From: Vigna angularis
Taxonomy: Eukaryota > Streptophyta > Magnoliopsida > Fabales > Fabaceae
NCBI RefSeq assembly: GCF_016808095.1
Contig: NC_068970.1
Span: 43,187,630 to 43,251,629, forward strand
Direction: 5' to 3'
DNA length: 64,000 nucleotides
Each line of letters opens with the position of its first letter. The stretch's first letter is position 1. Of the stretch, positions 33,567-45,625 are shown in pieces. Below the pieces are notes generated by a model. The model worked only from the letters and a program-made list of their open reading frames with translations. It did not search any database and was not told where the DNA came from. The position numbers were made by a program, and so were the translations under genes.

Positions 33567-34819
33567 GTCACAGTCCCGGTTTTCCTGATTTCAAATTCAA
33601 AAATAAAAAAATATATAAAATTTTGAAAATGTGAAAACGGGTAGGGTTTTGTTGGGTCGATCCGGCCCAATACCAGACTTCTTGGATGATCCGTTTTTTT
33701 AAAACAAAATAATAAAAAAAAAATCAAAAAAATTTGATAAATAGAAATTTTTCCAAAAAAATAATAATTGGAGTGTTGTAAAATTTGAAGTGTTCGAAAT
33801 TGTTTTTCATTTGCTTGATAAAGGACATTTTTCAGGTTCATTGGGCCTCATTACCATGTTAGCCTTCTTTGAACCCAATTCTTTCTGAAATATAAATTTG
33901 AGTGAAGAATTATTTTGGCATGTTTGTAATTTTACATCACACCATTTTATTTGATTCCTTATTCTTCTACATTTTGAATAAATCTAAGAACAAAAATATT
34001 GAAAAAAAAGGAACAGTGCTCGAGCCCAATAGGCCCAATGGCCTTCGTGGTTTTCTCTCGAGTATACTTCTTTTGAAAATATGTCAAAGGTATTTTGTTT
34101 TCACATTTTTGCTGTTGAATGATGTTTTGTGCATTTGTTCAAATTGTCTTGTGTGATTTTCTTTGAATTTGTAACAAAAAAATCTCAGAATGAAAGATGA
34201 ACAGTTTTTGAGCCCATTAGGCCCTTTGTCATATGTGGTTTCTCCTGAACCAGTGCATCTGAATTTCTGAAAAGTAAAAAATGCATGTTTATGTAGATTT
34301 TGTGTTTTGAATTCAAATTTTCCTTTTCATGTGAACAAGTATTTGTGCAAAAAAATAAAAATGAAGGAATTCAGACTCTTGGCTGATGATTTTGTCATGG
34401 TTGTAAGAAGAATAGTGTTGGGCCCATTGAGTCTAGTGGTGTTGCAAATTTTTCTTTAAATCTTGTGAAATCCTCTCATAGCAAAAAAAAAATGAAAAAA
34501 AATGAATTTCTTTTAGCTTGTTCCATAAATTTTGAGAATGCAAAAAAAAAAAAATGTTTTCTTTGTCATCTTCTTGTGACAAGTTCGCACGGCTCAGGTC
34601 ATCTGATCCATTGGGTCAATGTACCTGGTAAGTCCAACTTCCTTCTATGATACTTCTCCTCGGGTCCGATCCGATCTGGATTTTCCCGTGTCGAAAGTGA
34701 ATAAAACAAAAAAACATTTTTCAAACGTTTTTCTAAATCAAGTTTACTCGTGTCAATTTTTGCATCGCTCACCAAGCCTAGTTTCTGCAATGGTTCCCAA
34801 GCCCTTGTTGTCATTTTAG

Positions 34820-35400
34820 CACTCAAATCTCGTTTCCCATACTGGCTTGCAAAGCCCAGCTTCCATGCTGACCCGCAAGGCCCAGATTCCACAAAGGCCA
34901 AAAATCCCAATTTCCACATTGGCCCAGAAAGCCCATTTCCCATACTGGTGTGCAAAGCTCAGTTTCCATACTGACCCGCAAGGCCCAGATTCCACGAAGG
35001 CCAAAAATCCCAAATTCCACACTGGCCCAGAAAGCCCATTTCCCATACTGGTTTGCAAAGCCCAGCTTCCATGCTGACCCGCAAGGCCCAGATTCCAAAT
35101 TTTGGCTGAGAAATCCCAATTTCCGCAATAGCTCTCAAAGCCCATTTCCCATACTGGTTTGCAAAGCCCAGCTTACATGCTGACCCGCAAGGCCCAGATT
35201 CCACATTTGCCGAGAAATCCCAATTTCCGCAATAACTCTCAAAGCCCATTTCCCATACTGGCTTGCAAAGCCCAGCTTCCATGATGACCCGCAAGGCCCA
35301 GATTCCACATTGGCCGAGAAATCCCAATTTCCCCAATGGCTCACAAAGCCTATTTCCCATGCTGACCCGCAAGGTCCCATTTCTAGGCTGGTCCGCAAAA
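34820..35400. repeat. About 105-bp tandem repeat, 5-6 copies
   Basis: Copies of CCCATACTGG(C/T)TTGCAAAGCCCAGCTTCCATGCTGACCCGCAAGGCCCAGATTCCA-type units occur at roughly 34838, 34941, 35044, 35150 and 35256. Overlapping open frames on both strands come from the repeat length and have no domain. Confidence 0.85.
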
Positions 35401-38080
35401 CCCAATTTTTTTAAAAAAAAAACAAACAAAAAAAAACAAAAGAAAATATGTTTTTCAACTAGTCATCATTTTCATTTCATATTACTTTTCTTCATGCATA
35501 AAACCAAAAAATACGCAAAAGTTGAGTCATTTGTTTTCGATGCAAATTATCCAATTTATGAGATTTCAAAAAATGTAATGGATGTCATAATCTCCTGGAG
35601 TCAAATGTTTAAGTCACATATTCTTAAGAGATATCTGTGTGTGCATTGCTTGGAAACATCATCCTTCAGCCCTTGCTATACCAAGAGATTGGCCCAATCA
35701 TGTTCTTGAGCCCAAATAATAAACACCAAGTTTTACACTGGGGCAGATTTTCCATTACCTCCACTGGCTTTCATTTGGGAGATCCTGAAATCCGTTAAAA
35801 AAAAAAAAGGGCAGTAAAAAATGACTCCTATTGGGATCATTTAGCTTTGTCTCCTAATTAATCTTTTGAAAATAAAGCAATCAAAATTTGAAATGATGTG
35901 TGGCCATCTTTCTTCAAAAAAAAAAAAATCAAAAATATATCCTTTGATACCAAATTTGAGCCAATAAGAAATTTCTTTTCAAATTTTACCCAAACAAGGG
36001 TTACCATCATAGTAGAAGTCAACTCAAATTGCAAAGGAACGCACTTAGTGATCAAATGAAGAGAATTCCTCAAAATTGAAGTAAAAACGGAAAGAATCAC
36101 AAAGTGATGACAAACAAAGAGTGAAATTTGCAAATTAGCAAAGAAAGTCAACAGTGTTGACGAATGACTGATACAAGGTGCAGATGGTAACTCTTGTTTC
36201 AAATAACCCACAAAAATTTATTTGAGCCTTTATATCATTTCTTTCAATACCCTTCAGCCCAAGCCACATTACAAGCCCAATAAAAGTCCACACAGATTGA
36301 ATAATGGTTGCTTAAACTTTCATAAAGCTTAATTTTGAGACAAGACAAAATGGCTAACAATGGAGTTGTTAAAAAAAAATATATGAAAAAAACAAATGTC
36401 CTCGGAAGAAGGGAACTCCCTATTAATCAAGATTATACAAAGGAAAATCAAGCCGTTTGATCTTTTCAAGCCAATCATTTCCATACCCATCACAAATTTC
36501 TGAACACATTAAAATCCCATTCAAACTCTTCCCTCGATTCCCAAACTAGGGGGGCAATTTTGGGCAACTTTATATTGGACGACTTTGTTAATCTCACATT
36601 TGTTTCATCTGTATATTCAAAGTTCGTACCAAGACCGGGGCATCCCTTGTTGAGCCTTTTAGATTTGTCCATACTGAAATTCATGGATCCACCCTCAAAA
36701 CAGGGGCAGACACTTTGGGGCTTTGTATGATTTTGAGTCCATCGTATCATTCGTAAACCCAAAGTGGGGGGCAACCTCTTTTTGAATCTCGCTTAATTGA
36801 CTCATACCCAAAACTAGGGACAACTTTGTGAGTTTCATGTGTTTTGACCCATTCAAAATATTGGGCGTCTTTGTTAATCTTTCATCTGAATATTCAAAGT
36901 TCATACAAAGACTAGGGCATCCCTTGTTGGGCCTCCCATGATTTTGGTTCGCCCCGAACTTCATAAATCCATCACCACCAAAATTGGGGCAATTTGTAAA
37001 TCTCACATGATATTCTCACTCCCTGATTCATGACTTATTCCCTCGCAATTCACAGATACATTTGTCCATACCTATCTTTTTACCATGCCCCAAACTGGAG
37101 TAGCTTCTGAGTATCTACTACCTTACATTGGCATGTGTAACTGTTTTAAGGAGTAAGAGGCCCAAGTAGCCAACCCGGTACCTTCCAAATCCTTCCACAT
37201 ATTTCCAACCCTTGACATCAAGCATGTACACGCTAGTATTTCACCAAGAAATATCCAGCACAAAAGCTTCATTTTGAACATTTAACTTTAGAATTTGACA
37301 TCCAAAAAAAAAATGATGAAAGTCTAAATCTTCATAGACCGGATGATTTCAAAGAAAAACAACTTGACTCAGTAAAAAGTGTCATAGTTTCATAATCTGC
37401 CATCACGGATCAAGAGTCAACATCATGTACACATTTTCATGAATGTTCATCAAATCTTCAAAAAAAAAAAACATCAAATTGCATCAACGTTTTCTCCTCC
37501 AATTTCAAAATTACATCAAATCTTCTTTCTTCAAAAAGACAAAAAAATTCAACATGCATCAAAGTTTTCTTCTCCAAATTTCAAAATTTACATCAACCAT
37601 GTTTCTTTTGCATATCGAGGTTTCAAAATCCAAATACTTGTACAAAAATGCAACACTTTGTTTATTGATTTCAAAACTTTCAAAAAAAAAATCATCAAAG
37701 TCAACATCATGTACATATTTTCAAAAAAAAAAAACTTTGAATTTGTTTCCATGTATATTCATCAATTCTCCTTCTTTCAAAAAGACAAAAAAAATCAACA
37801 TGCATCAAAGCTTTCTCCTGCAATTTCCAAATTTACATCAACCATGTTATTATTTAAAAAAAAAAAACAAAAAAGGGTTTTTAAAAATAAAAATAGACAT
37901 TCATTTCTATCTCAAGGAAATAAAATCAAAAAAAAAAAATTTCAACATCTCAAAATTTCAACAAAATCCAAATTTCAAATTCAAAACAATCAAAAAAATT
38001 TTTACTTTCTGTCATTGGTGTCTCGGCCCTTTGCAAGGCAATGGTCGAGCCCAGCAATCAAGCTCATCATTCACTTCTAC
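35401..38080. other. Element E 3' region, degenerate repeats, no gene seen
   Basis: It contains degenerate repeats of CCAAACTAGGGGCAACTTTGT-type motifs (36530-37000) and a roughly 245-bp duplication around CTTTCAAAAAGACAAAAAAA...CAACATGCATCAAAG (37522 and 37768). Open frames here are low-complexity. Confidence 0.5.
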
Positions 38081-38084
38081 AGGG

Positions 38085-39840
38085 TTACGATCACCCTCCA
38101 TGAGGTTTGTACACCTCATTCACTTATCCATAGGGTTGGTACACCCTCCACGAGGTTTATACACCTCATCAACTTCATTCATAGGGTTGGTACACCCTCC
38201 ATGAGGTTTGTACACCTCATTCACTTTCTATAGGGTTTGTACACCCTCCATGAGGTTTGTACACCTCATTCACTTCCATAGGGTTGGTACACCCTCCACG
38301 AGGTTTCTACACCTCATCAACTTCATCCATAGGGTTGGTACACCCTCCACGAGGTTATTACACCTCATTCACTTCCATAGGGTTGGTACACCCTCCACGA
38401 GGTTTCAACACCTCATCAACTTCATCCATAGGGTTGGTACACCCTCCACGAGGTTGGTACACCTCATTCACTTCCATAGGGTTGGTACACCCTCCACGAG
38501 GTTTCTACACCTCATCAACTTCATCCATAGGGTTGGTACACCCTCCACGAGGTTTGTGCACCTCATTCACTTCCATAGGGTTGGTACACCCTCCACGAGG
38601 TTTCTACACCTCATCAACTTCATCCATAGGGTTGGTACACCCTCCACGAGGTTTGTGCACCTCATTCACTTCCATAGGGTTGGTACACCCTCCACGAGGT
38701 TTATACACCTCATCAACTTCATCCATAGGGTTGGTACACCCTCCGCGAGGTTTGTACACCTCATTCACTATCCATAGGGTTGGTACACCCTCCATGAGGT
38801 TTGTACACCTCATTCACTTTCTATAGGGTTTGTACACCCTCCATGAGGTTTGTACACCTCATTCACTTCCATAGGGTTGGTACACCCTCCACGAGGTTTC
38901 TACACCTCATCAACTTCATCCATAGGGTTGGTACACCCTCCACGAGGTTATTACACCTCATTCACTTCCATAGGGTTGGTACACCCTCCACGAGGTTTCT
39001 ACACCTCATCAACTTCATCCATAGGGTTGGTACACCCTCCACGAGGTTGGTACACCTCATTCACTTCCATAGGGTTGGTACACCCTCCACGAGGTTTCTA
39101 CACCTCATCAACTTCATCCATAGGGTTGGTACACCCTCCACGAGGTTTGTACACCTCATTCACTTCCATAGGGTTGGTACACCCTCCACGAGGTTTCTAC
39201 AGCTCATCAACTTCATCCATAGGGTTGGTACACCCTCCACGAGGTTTGTGCACCTCATTTACTTCCATAGGGTTGGTACACCCTCCACGAGGTTTCTACA
39301 CCTCATCAACTTCATCCATAGGGTTGGTACACCCTCCACGAGGTTTGTGCACCTCATTCACTTCCATAGGGTTGGTACACCCTCCACGAGGTTTATACAC
39401 CTCATCAACTTCATCCATAGGGTTGGTACACCCTCCGCGAGGTTTGTACACCTCATTCACTATCCATAGGGTTGGTACACCCTCCATGAGGTTTGTACAC
39501 CTCATTCACTTCATCCATAGGGTTGGTACACCCTCCACGAGGTTGGTACACCTCATTCACTTCCATAGGGTTGGTACACCCTCCACGAGGTTTCTACACC
39601 TCATCAACTTCATCCATAGGGTTGGTACACCCTCCACGAGGTTGGTACACCTCATTCACTTCCATAGGGTTGGTACACCCTCCACGAGGTTTCTACACCT
39701 CACCAACTTCATCCATAGGGTTGGTACACCCTCCACGAGGTTATTACAAATCATTCACTTCCATAGGGTTGGTACACCCTTCCACGAGGTTGTTACACCT
39801 CATTTCACTTCATCCATAGGGTTGTTACACCCTCCGCAAT
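38085..39840 (+). repeat. Element E 3' minisatellite with higher-order structure
   Basis: About 35 units of 48-51 bp with the core CATAGGGTTGGTACACCCTC followed by CACGAGGTTTxTACACCTCA. Two alternating variants (ending TCATCAACTTCATC or TTCACTTC) make a roughly 99-bp dimer. A larger block starting TCACTTTCTATAGGGTTTGT is repeated at 38219 and 38814, a period of about 595 bp. Pea Ogre elements are known to carry satellite-like repeats in the 3' untranslated region, so position fits the lineage. Confidence 0.93.
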
Positions 39841-39989
39841 GTGTACGCACCTCAATTCTCTCAATCTTGTTCATTTTGTTTAAATTTCCCTATTGTTTCT
39901 CGTTCATTTTGAAATACGGACGAAATTAATATTTCTATCTTTACTTATCTTTTACTCTGATAATATGTTTTCATATTATCTAGTAAAAT

Positions 39990-40008
39990 CTAAGTAAAGA
40001 GGGGCAGC
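39990..40008 (+). other. Element E polypurine tract
   Basis: AAGTAAAGAGGGGCAGC directly precedes the 3' LTR start at 40009. Confidence 0.7.
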
Positions 40009-42177
40009 TGTCAATACCCAATTTCGTCCGGGTAAATATAATTCATCACAAAAATAAATAAAAAAAAACATAAAAAAACCAAAATGAAAAATACTATTTA
40101 TTTTACTTTTTGCACCCCCAAATTTTCTTTTAAACACTTAATCCAATGGCCCAAAATAATCTCTTACTTTTTTACTTCCTCATCACCTCTTTTCTCTTAT
40201 TACACCCCACTCTCCACATCACCATCCACATCACCCTCCACATCTCATTCAACATCATCTACCTTTTCCATTTACTTTTTCCACATCATTTCCATATTAA
40301 TTTTATATATCAACTTTTCTAATTATTCCACTTACATTTTTTAATTATATCTTCTCCATCAACATTTTTTATTATTCATTTTTCTCCACCTTATTTTTCC
40401 ACCCACTTTTTATATTATTTCTTTCACTTATTTTCCACATTAAATTTTACTATTTACTATATTTTATTTCACCTAATTTCTCCACCAACTTTTTATATTA
40501 TTTCTTCCACTTAATTTCCACACCTAATTTCTCCACCAACTTTTTATATTATTTCTTTTACTTATTTTCCACATTAACTTTTACTATTCACTATATTTTA
40601 TTTCACCTAATTTTTCCACAAACTTTTTATATTATTTCTTTCACTTATTTTCCACATTAACTTTTTCTATTCATCTTTTTTTTATTATATTTTATTTCAT
40701 CTAAATTTTCCACCAACTTATTATATTATTTTTATTCATCAACTTTCTTCATCCTTAACTCTATAAATACCTACATTCTCTTCACTTCACACACACATTT
40801 TTTTTACATAATATCCATCTTCTTTCTCTCACACACCAAACCTCTCCATCCCAAAACTCTACTTTATTTTTCTCTCACATTCTACTATCTCTCTATACAT
40901 ATAAAATCCCATACCACATTTCTACTATAAATTCATCTTCTTCACCATCAATCTATCTCTTCTCACAACTTATTACAAGCAAGGTTTTCATCATTCAAAT
41001 CTTCAACAAGGTACATATTTTCTTTTCATTCTATTTATATGCATTTTGATTTTTTTTTATAAATTTATCCTATTTTCCACCACAATTTTATCCTATGCTT
41101 TTTTCACAATTTTACGTCATAGATATTTCAATTCATTTCTCTTCTTAAAAAAAATAAAAAAAATATATAAAAATTAAAGATAAAAAGAAAAATACAAAAT
41201 AAAAAAATTAAAAATCCCAAAAATATGTTTTAAAGGTTTAGGCACATGTGTGATCGCACGCATCGTCCTTGTGCCAAAAACCTTTTCTCTTTCTTCAAAA
41301 TCCCAAAAATATGTTTTAAAGGTTTAGGCACATGTGTGATCGCACGCATCGTCCTTGTGCCAAAAACCTTTTCTCTTTCTTCAAAAAAAAAATGTCAAAA
41401 ATACGTTTCAAAGGTTTAAGCACATGTGTGATCGCACGCATCGTCCTTGTGCTAAAAACCTTTTCTCTCTTTTAAATAAAATTACAAAAATATGTTTTAA
41501 AGGTTTAGGCACATGTGTGATCGCACGCATCATCCTTGTGCTAAAACCCTTTTCATTCTCCTAAATAAAAAATACCAAAAAAAATATAAAATCTTCAAAA
41601 ACTAAAAAACATCTATTTTTCAAACTTCAAACAATATCGCCTTGCCAGAACTACGTGATCCTTGATTCTCCGCCAAAAGTGGAGATACGTAGGAGCAAGG
41701 CCAGTCCTTGTCAGGCTCATTTTCCCAAAAATCCAAATTATCCATAACAAGTTTCCAAGCAATTTCCAAACAATTTCCTCAAATAGTTTCTAAACGAACT
41801 ACGGAACCCTGATTTCTCATTCAAAATGAGAATACGTAGGAGCAAGGTCAATCCTTGTCGGGCCCAAAAAACTAAAAAAATATTGTTTGTTTCTTTAGAG
41901 TTTTATTTTAGGGGATAATTAAACATTTTGAAAACCACATCATATTCGTGTATTTAATTAAAGGTACTGCCTTATGGCAGGCGTTGTAGGGTGCTAATAC
42001 CTTCCCTACACGTAACCGACTCCCGAACATAGAATCTCATTTTCGCAGACCATGCTTTATCATTTTATGGTTTTTCCGTAGTTTTCCAGAATAAACTATG
42101 GTGGCGACTCCAAAATCTCTTTTCAATACATAATCTTTTTATTGGATCGTCGTCCCGTCGCGATTCCGGTTGCGACA
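40009..42177 (+). repeat. Element E 3' LTR
   Basis: 2169 bp. It matches the 5' LTR except for one A in a homopolymer and a C-to-T near 41137, as far as I could compare. It is followed by target duplication AGGGT. Confidence 0.93.
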
Positions 42178-43510
42178 AGGGTTTACCTCAAGGTCCACAA
42201 TTTCATCAAAAGCAACATGCATTGACTCCTCAATTATCAAAGTCCTTCTATTGAATACCCTATATACTTTTCTAGTTAATGAATATCCTAAGAAAATTGC
42301 TTCATCAGATTTAGCATCAAATTTTCCTAGGTTATCTTTTCCATTATTCAACACAAAGCATTTACATCCAAATATTCTTAAATGTGACACATTTGGTTTT
42401 CTTCCTTTAAACAGTTCATAAAGAGTTAGCTTAAGAATAAGCCTAATAAGCATCCTATTCACCACATAACAAACAGTACTAACTGCATCAGCCCAAAAGT
42501 ATTTAGGTACATTAGACTCATTCAAAAGAGTTCTAGCTAGTTCTTCCAAAGACCTATTTTTCGTTTCAACAACCCCATTTTGTTGGGGAGTTCTAGGACC
42601 AGAAAAATTATGAGTTATTCCATACTCATCACAAAACTTTTCAAAAGATTCATTTTTAAATTCACCACCATGATCACTTCTCAAAGTTTTGATTTTCAAA
42701 TCCTTTTCATTTTGAACACGTTTAGCAAAGGTTTTGAATGCTTTAAAAGCTTCACTTTTCAAAGTCAAGAAGAATGTCCAAGTAAATCTAGTGTAATCGT
42801 CAACAATTACAAGTGCATAATAGTTTCCACCAAAACTCTTAATTCTAGATGGACCAAACAAGTCCATATGCAAAAGTTCTAAAGGTTTTGATGTAGAAAT
42901 CATGCTTTTGGATGAAAAAGAGGATTTTGTTTGTTTTCCTTTTTGACAAGCAGAACATAATTTGTCTTTCTCAAATTTTAGCTTAGGCAAACCAATCACA
43001 AGATCCTTAAAAATAAATTTATTTAGATTTTGCATATGAATGTGTGCAGCTCTTTTATGCCATAGCCAAGGATTTTCCTCTTTTGCAACTAAACATGTTA
43101 TGCTATGACTAGATGCACTTTCAATGTCAATCAAATAAATATTATTGTGCCTAACACCTTGCAAAGCAATATGAGAAGAATTCTTAAAATAAATAGTGCA
43201 TTTATCACTTTCAAATGTTACCTTGAGACATTTGTCACATAATTGACTTATGCTTAGGAGGTTGTGTTTGAGCCCTTCGACATACAATACATCTTTTATG
43301 GTCAAGGTGTTTCCTCCTCCAATATATCCAGTTCCAATAATTCTTCCTTTGTTGTTATCCCCATATGTCAAAAATCTTTGCTTCTTCTTCTCAAAAGATA
43401 TGAACCTCTTCTTGTCCGGTCATGTGTCTTGAACAACCACTGTCAAGATACCACAATGACTTCTTTGACTTAGTAGGTTCGTACAAAACAAGTTAAGTAA
43501 GAATTTTAGG
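42178..43510 (-). pseudogene. Element D protease-integrase
   Basis: On the minus strand the copia protease active site LDSGCSRHMTG (43417-43446) is followed by a frame slip. A long open part from MTYGDNNKGRIIG (43371) then runs down to 42178. It has NLLSISQLCDK, the pre-integrase zinc-binding part LWHKRAAHIHMQNLNKF...CSACQKGKQ, and the integrase core with Asp in LLHMDLFGPS, Asp in LRSDHGGEFKNESFE and Glu in NGVVETKNRSLEELAR. The C-terminal LRIFGCKCFVLNN follows. It ends at VDLEVNP, where element E was inserted; the remainder continues at 27083. Integrase inserts the DNA copy in the nucleus. The core residues are present but the polyprotein is broken. Confidence 0.88.
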
Positions 43511-43516
43511 TCCCCA

Positions 43517-43655
43517 ATCTCAATATGGGTCCTTGGGGTTAGTACATGTAAACAATCATCATTTAACCATTTGTACCCATGCATACTTTCCATTTGGTAT
43601 TCCAAAATGTTTGATGTTGCATTTGTTAGAAATATGACCACGCTTCATGCAATAG
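43517..43655. repeat. 139-bp direct repeat, left copy
   Basis: It matches 46974-47112 with about five differences. The two copies directly flank the A-family solo LTR. The sequence is the zinc-knuckle end of D gag on the minus strand. Confidence 0.88.
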
Positions 43656-43711
43656 TGTTAAAATAGAATAACTCAATTTCTCACACCAAGAGAGAGGGTG
43701 AATTGGTAAAA

Positions 43712-44046
43712 TGGCTTAATAGCTTATTTTGTCCTCAACTCTAGTGCGTTGTGTCAATTAGATCCCTCCTTTTAAAAAAGTGTCAATTGCATTCCCACTT
43801 GGTAAAATTTGACTCCATCAAGTCTTTTCCATTAAATACTGACAAACAATGTTAACTTTTTATTCTCTCCTTTACTTTTCTTTACACATAAGCTTTTGTC
43901 AATGTTTGCAGCATAAAATGATTAGTATTCAATTCAAAATATTGTAAAAACAACGTTGCTCTTAATTCATTTATTTAATATTTTCTCTTAATTTATATAT
44001 TATATAAAACTATATTATATAATATATAAACTCGTAATCCCGCCTT

Positions 44047-44091
<45 letters not shown>

Positions 44092-44128
44092 ATATATGTA
44101 TATATGTATATATATGTATATATGTATA

Positions 44129-44172
<44 letters not shown>

Positions 44173-45625
44173 CTTAATAAATTATCCTCCGCACCTAAAC
44201 AGATTTCTACTTTTATTCACAGCACAAATATACTTCTAACCCCTTTTTTTAATAAAATAATTCTCAATCCAAAAGACCCAAAAATTCCTCCCTGCCAAGA
44301 CAGCCATGGACCTATGGCAAGATCGCCTTCACCCTTCTTCAGCTTCTCTTTCCACGCGAGGCAGCCATGGAACAACACCAACCTTCGAGCATCCTTCTCT
44401 GGGTAGAAGCCATCGCATTACATTTTCGATGTCGGCGACATCATCAACACCACTGACACCACCTTCTTCTTCACCTTCCAAAAACTTGTAAGGCTTCTTT
44501 CTCCTCTTCCCATTTTTTCTACTTGGATTAACAGAAGTCGCGACTTTATTTTCAATCATGGCCGTGACCAGGGTGGCACAGCATCAGCGTTGGATTAACA
44601 GCTTTTCCATTGTTGATTTTGGGGTCGATCTGACTCTAGACCAGTTGAAGATAGGATTGAAAATGAAGGCCAACGTGGAGGTGGATGAAGAGTGGTAATA
44701 TGCAGAACGATCTATGTTGTGGTGGAAGAAGACGCAAAATGAGTTCTTTGTTTTGTATTATGAGGTGTGAGATTAAAGAAGTAGAGGAAGAAGAAAAAGA
44801 TTGTGTTGAGCGTGTGCAATTACGCTCCTCCAAACATTTTTTTAATAAAAACTTCCTTAAAATTACCTTTTTTTCTTCCATCAATTCTAGACTTCTGACA
44901 AAAGAAGATTCCAAGGGGAAGATGAGAAGCTGCAAGGGGATGTGGACGATTTTGAAGTCAATTTCTTCCATCGTTGATCCATCCATCATGGCAGAAGAGG
45001 TATTGTAACTGAAAATAGAGTGGGTATAAAATGTGAAACTAATAGCAGAAAAAGAAAGTAGAGGAAGGTAGTAGTGACAGAATAAAGGAATAGAAACAAC
45101 TTATCGAGGATCATATATTCTGAGCAAAGAGGAACCCGAAAAGGTGGTTAGAAGTTGACGGATGAAGAAAGTGGGAAACATGTTTAATGAAGAACGTGGG
45201 TGAGAGAGAAAAACTTGAGACAGCCGAAAATTAGTGAAGAAAGTGAGACGGAGAGGGAGGAAGCTTAAAGTGACAAAATCGAAAGACTTCATTATTGAAC
45301 GTTGATGTGAGTCGTGGCAGCTATGAAAAGTAGAAAAGGGTATGTGTGTTGTGTGTAATTAGTTTAGTATGTGAAAAAGTAAACTATCGTTGAAAGAAGA
45401 AAAGGGAAAAAAGACCAAAAGCTAACAAGAAAGATAAAGGTTTGCAGTGTTGTAGAGAATCAGAGGAGAGAGAGAAAAAAGTTAACGTCGTTTATGCGTA
45501 TTTAATGGAAGGGACGACGTTGACGCAAAATTGAGTAAATGAAAACTAATTTGACACACTTTTAAAAAGAGGGACCTAATTGAGAAAAATAAGCAAATCT
45601 GGGGACAAAAAAGGCTATTAAGCCA
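43712..45625. mobile_element. MULE-like element with long terminal inverted repeats
   Basis: The ends are inverted over about 80 bp: TGGCTTAATAGC...TTTGTCC...CAATTAG(A/G)TCCCTC on the left, and its inverse GAGGGACCTAATTG...GCTATTAAGCCA on the right. There is no transposase frame. The interior has an AT/ATGT microsatellite, a GC-richer part at about 44280-44640 and short open frames. Flanks share only GGTAAA/CGTAAA, so the target duplication is unclear. The long inverted repeats suggest a non-autonomous Mutator-like element. It could hold captured gene pieces. Confidence 0.65.
44056..44170. repeat. (TA)n/(TATATG)n microsatellite
   Basis: Long TA run with interspersed TATATG units inside the MULE-like element. 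Confidence 0.95.

Larger units (their letters stand above)
27085..42177 (+). mobile_element. Element E: young Ogre/Tat-like non-autonomous LTR element carrying an antisense WOX-like gene
   Basis: Two LTRs of about 2.17 kb (27085-29254 and 40009-42177) start TGTCAATACCC and end GGTTGCGACA. The element is flanked by perfect 5-bp duplication AGGGT (27080-27084 and 42178-42182). In a by-eye comparison I saw one substitution and one 1-bp A-run difference between LTRs. The primer site and leader resemble Ogre/Tat gypsy elements. I find no gag, protease, RT, RNase H or integrase in the 10.75-kb interior. It contains an antisense homeodomain gene, a 105-bp tandem repeat, degenerate repeats and a minisatellite. 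It interrupts the pol gene of element D exactly between VDLEVNP and LESNKP. Confidence 0.93.

Noticed and set aside
34599..35429. Five overlapping repetitive ORFs on both strands
   Set aside because: They come from a roughly 105-bp tandem repeat without stops; no domain and no start context.
36490..37006. Cys/Asn-rich minus-strand ORFs that look like small secreted proteins
   Set aside because: The sequence is a degenerate repeat (CCAAACTAGGGG-type) within the element E 3' region; the two frames are homologous through the repeat and lack a signal peptide.
38085..39840. Long overlapping open frames and a CRISPR-like repeat pattern
   Set aside because: The frames result from a tandem repeat with unit lengths that keep frames open; there are no unique spacers of equal size and the host is a plant. 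It is a minisatellite.
44306..44989. Protein genes inside the MULE-like element
   Set aside because: Open frames are short, on both strands, and have no recognisable domain; kept only as a possible capture to check.
43712..45625. Exact 9-bp Mutator target duplication
   Set aside because: Flanks share only a short GTAAA core, so I did not claim one.
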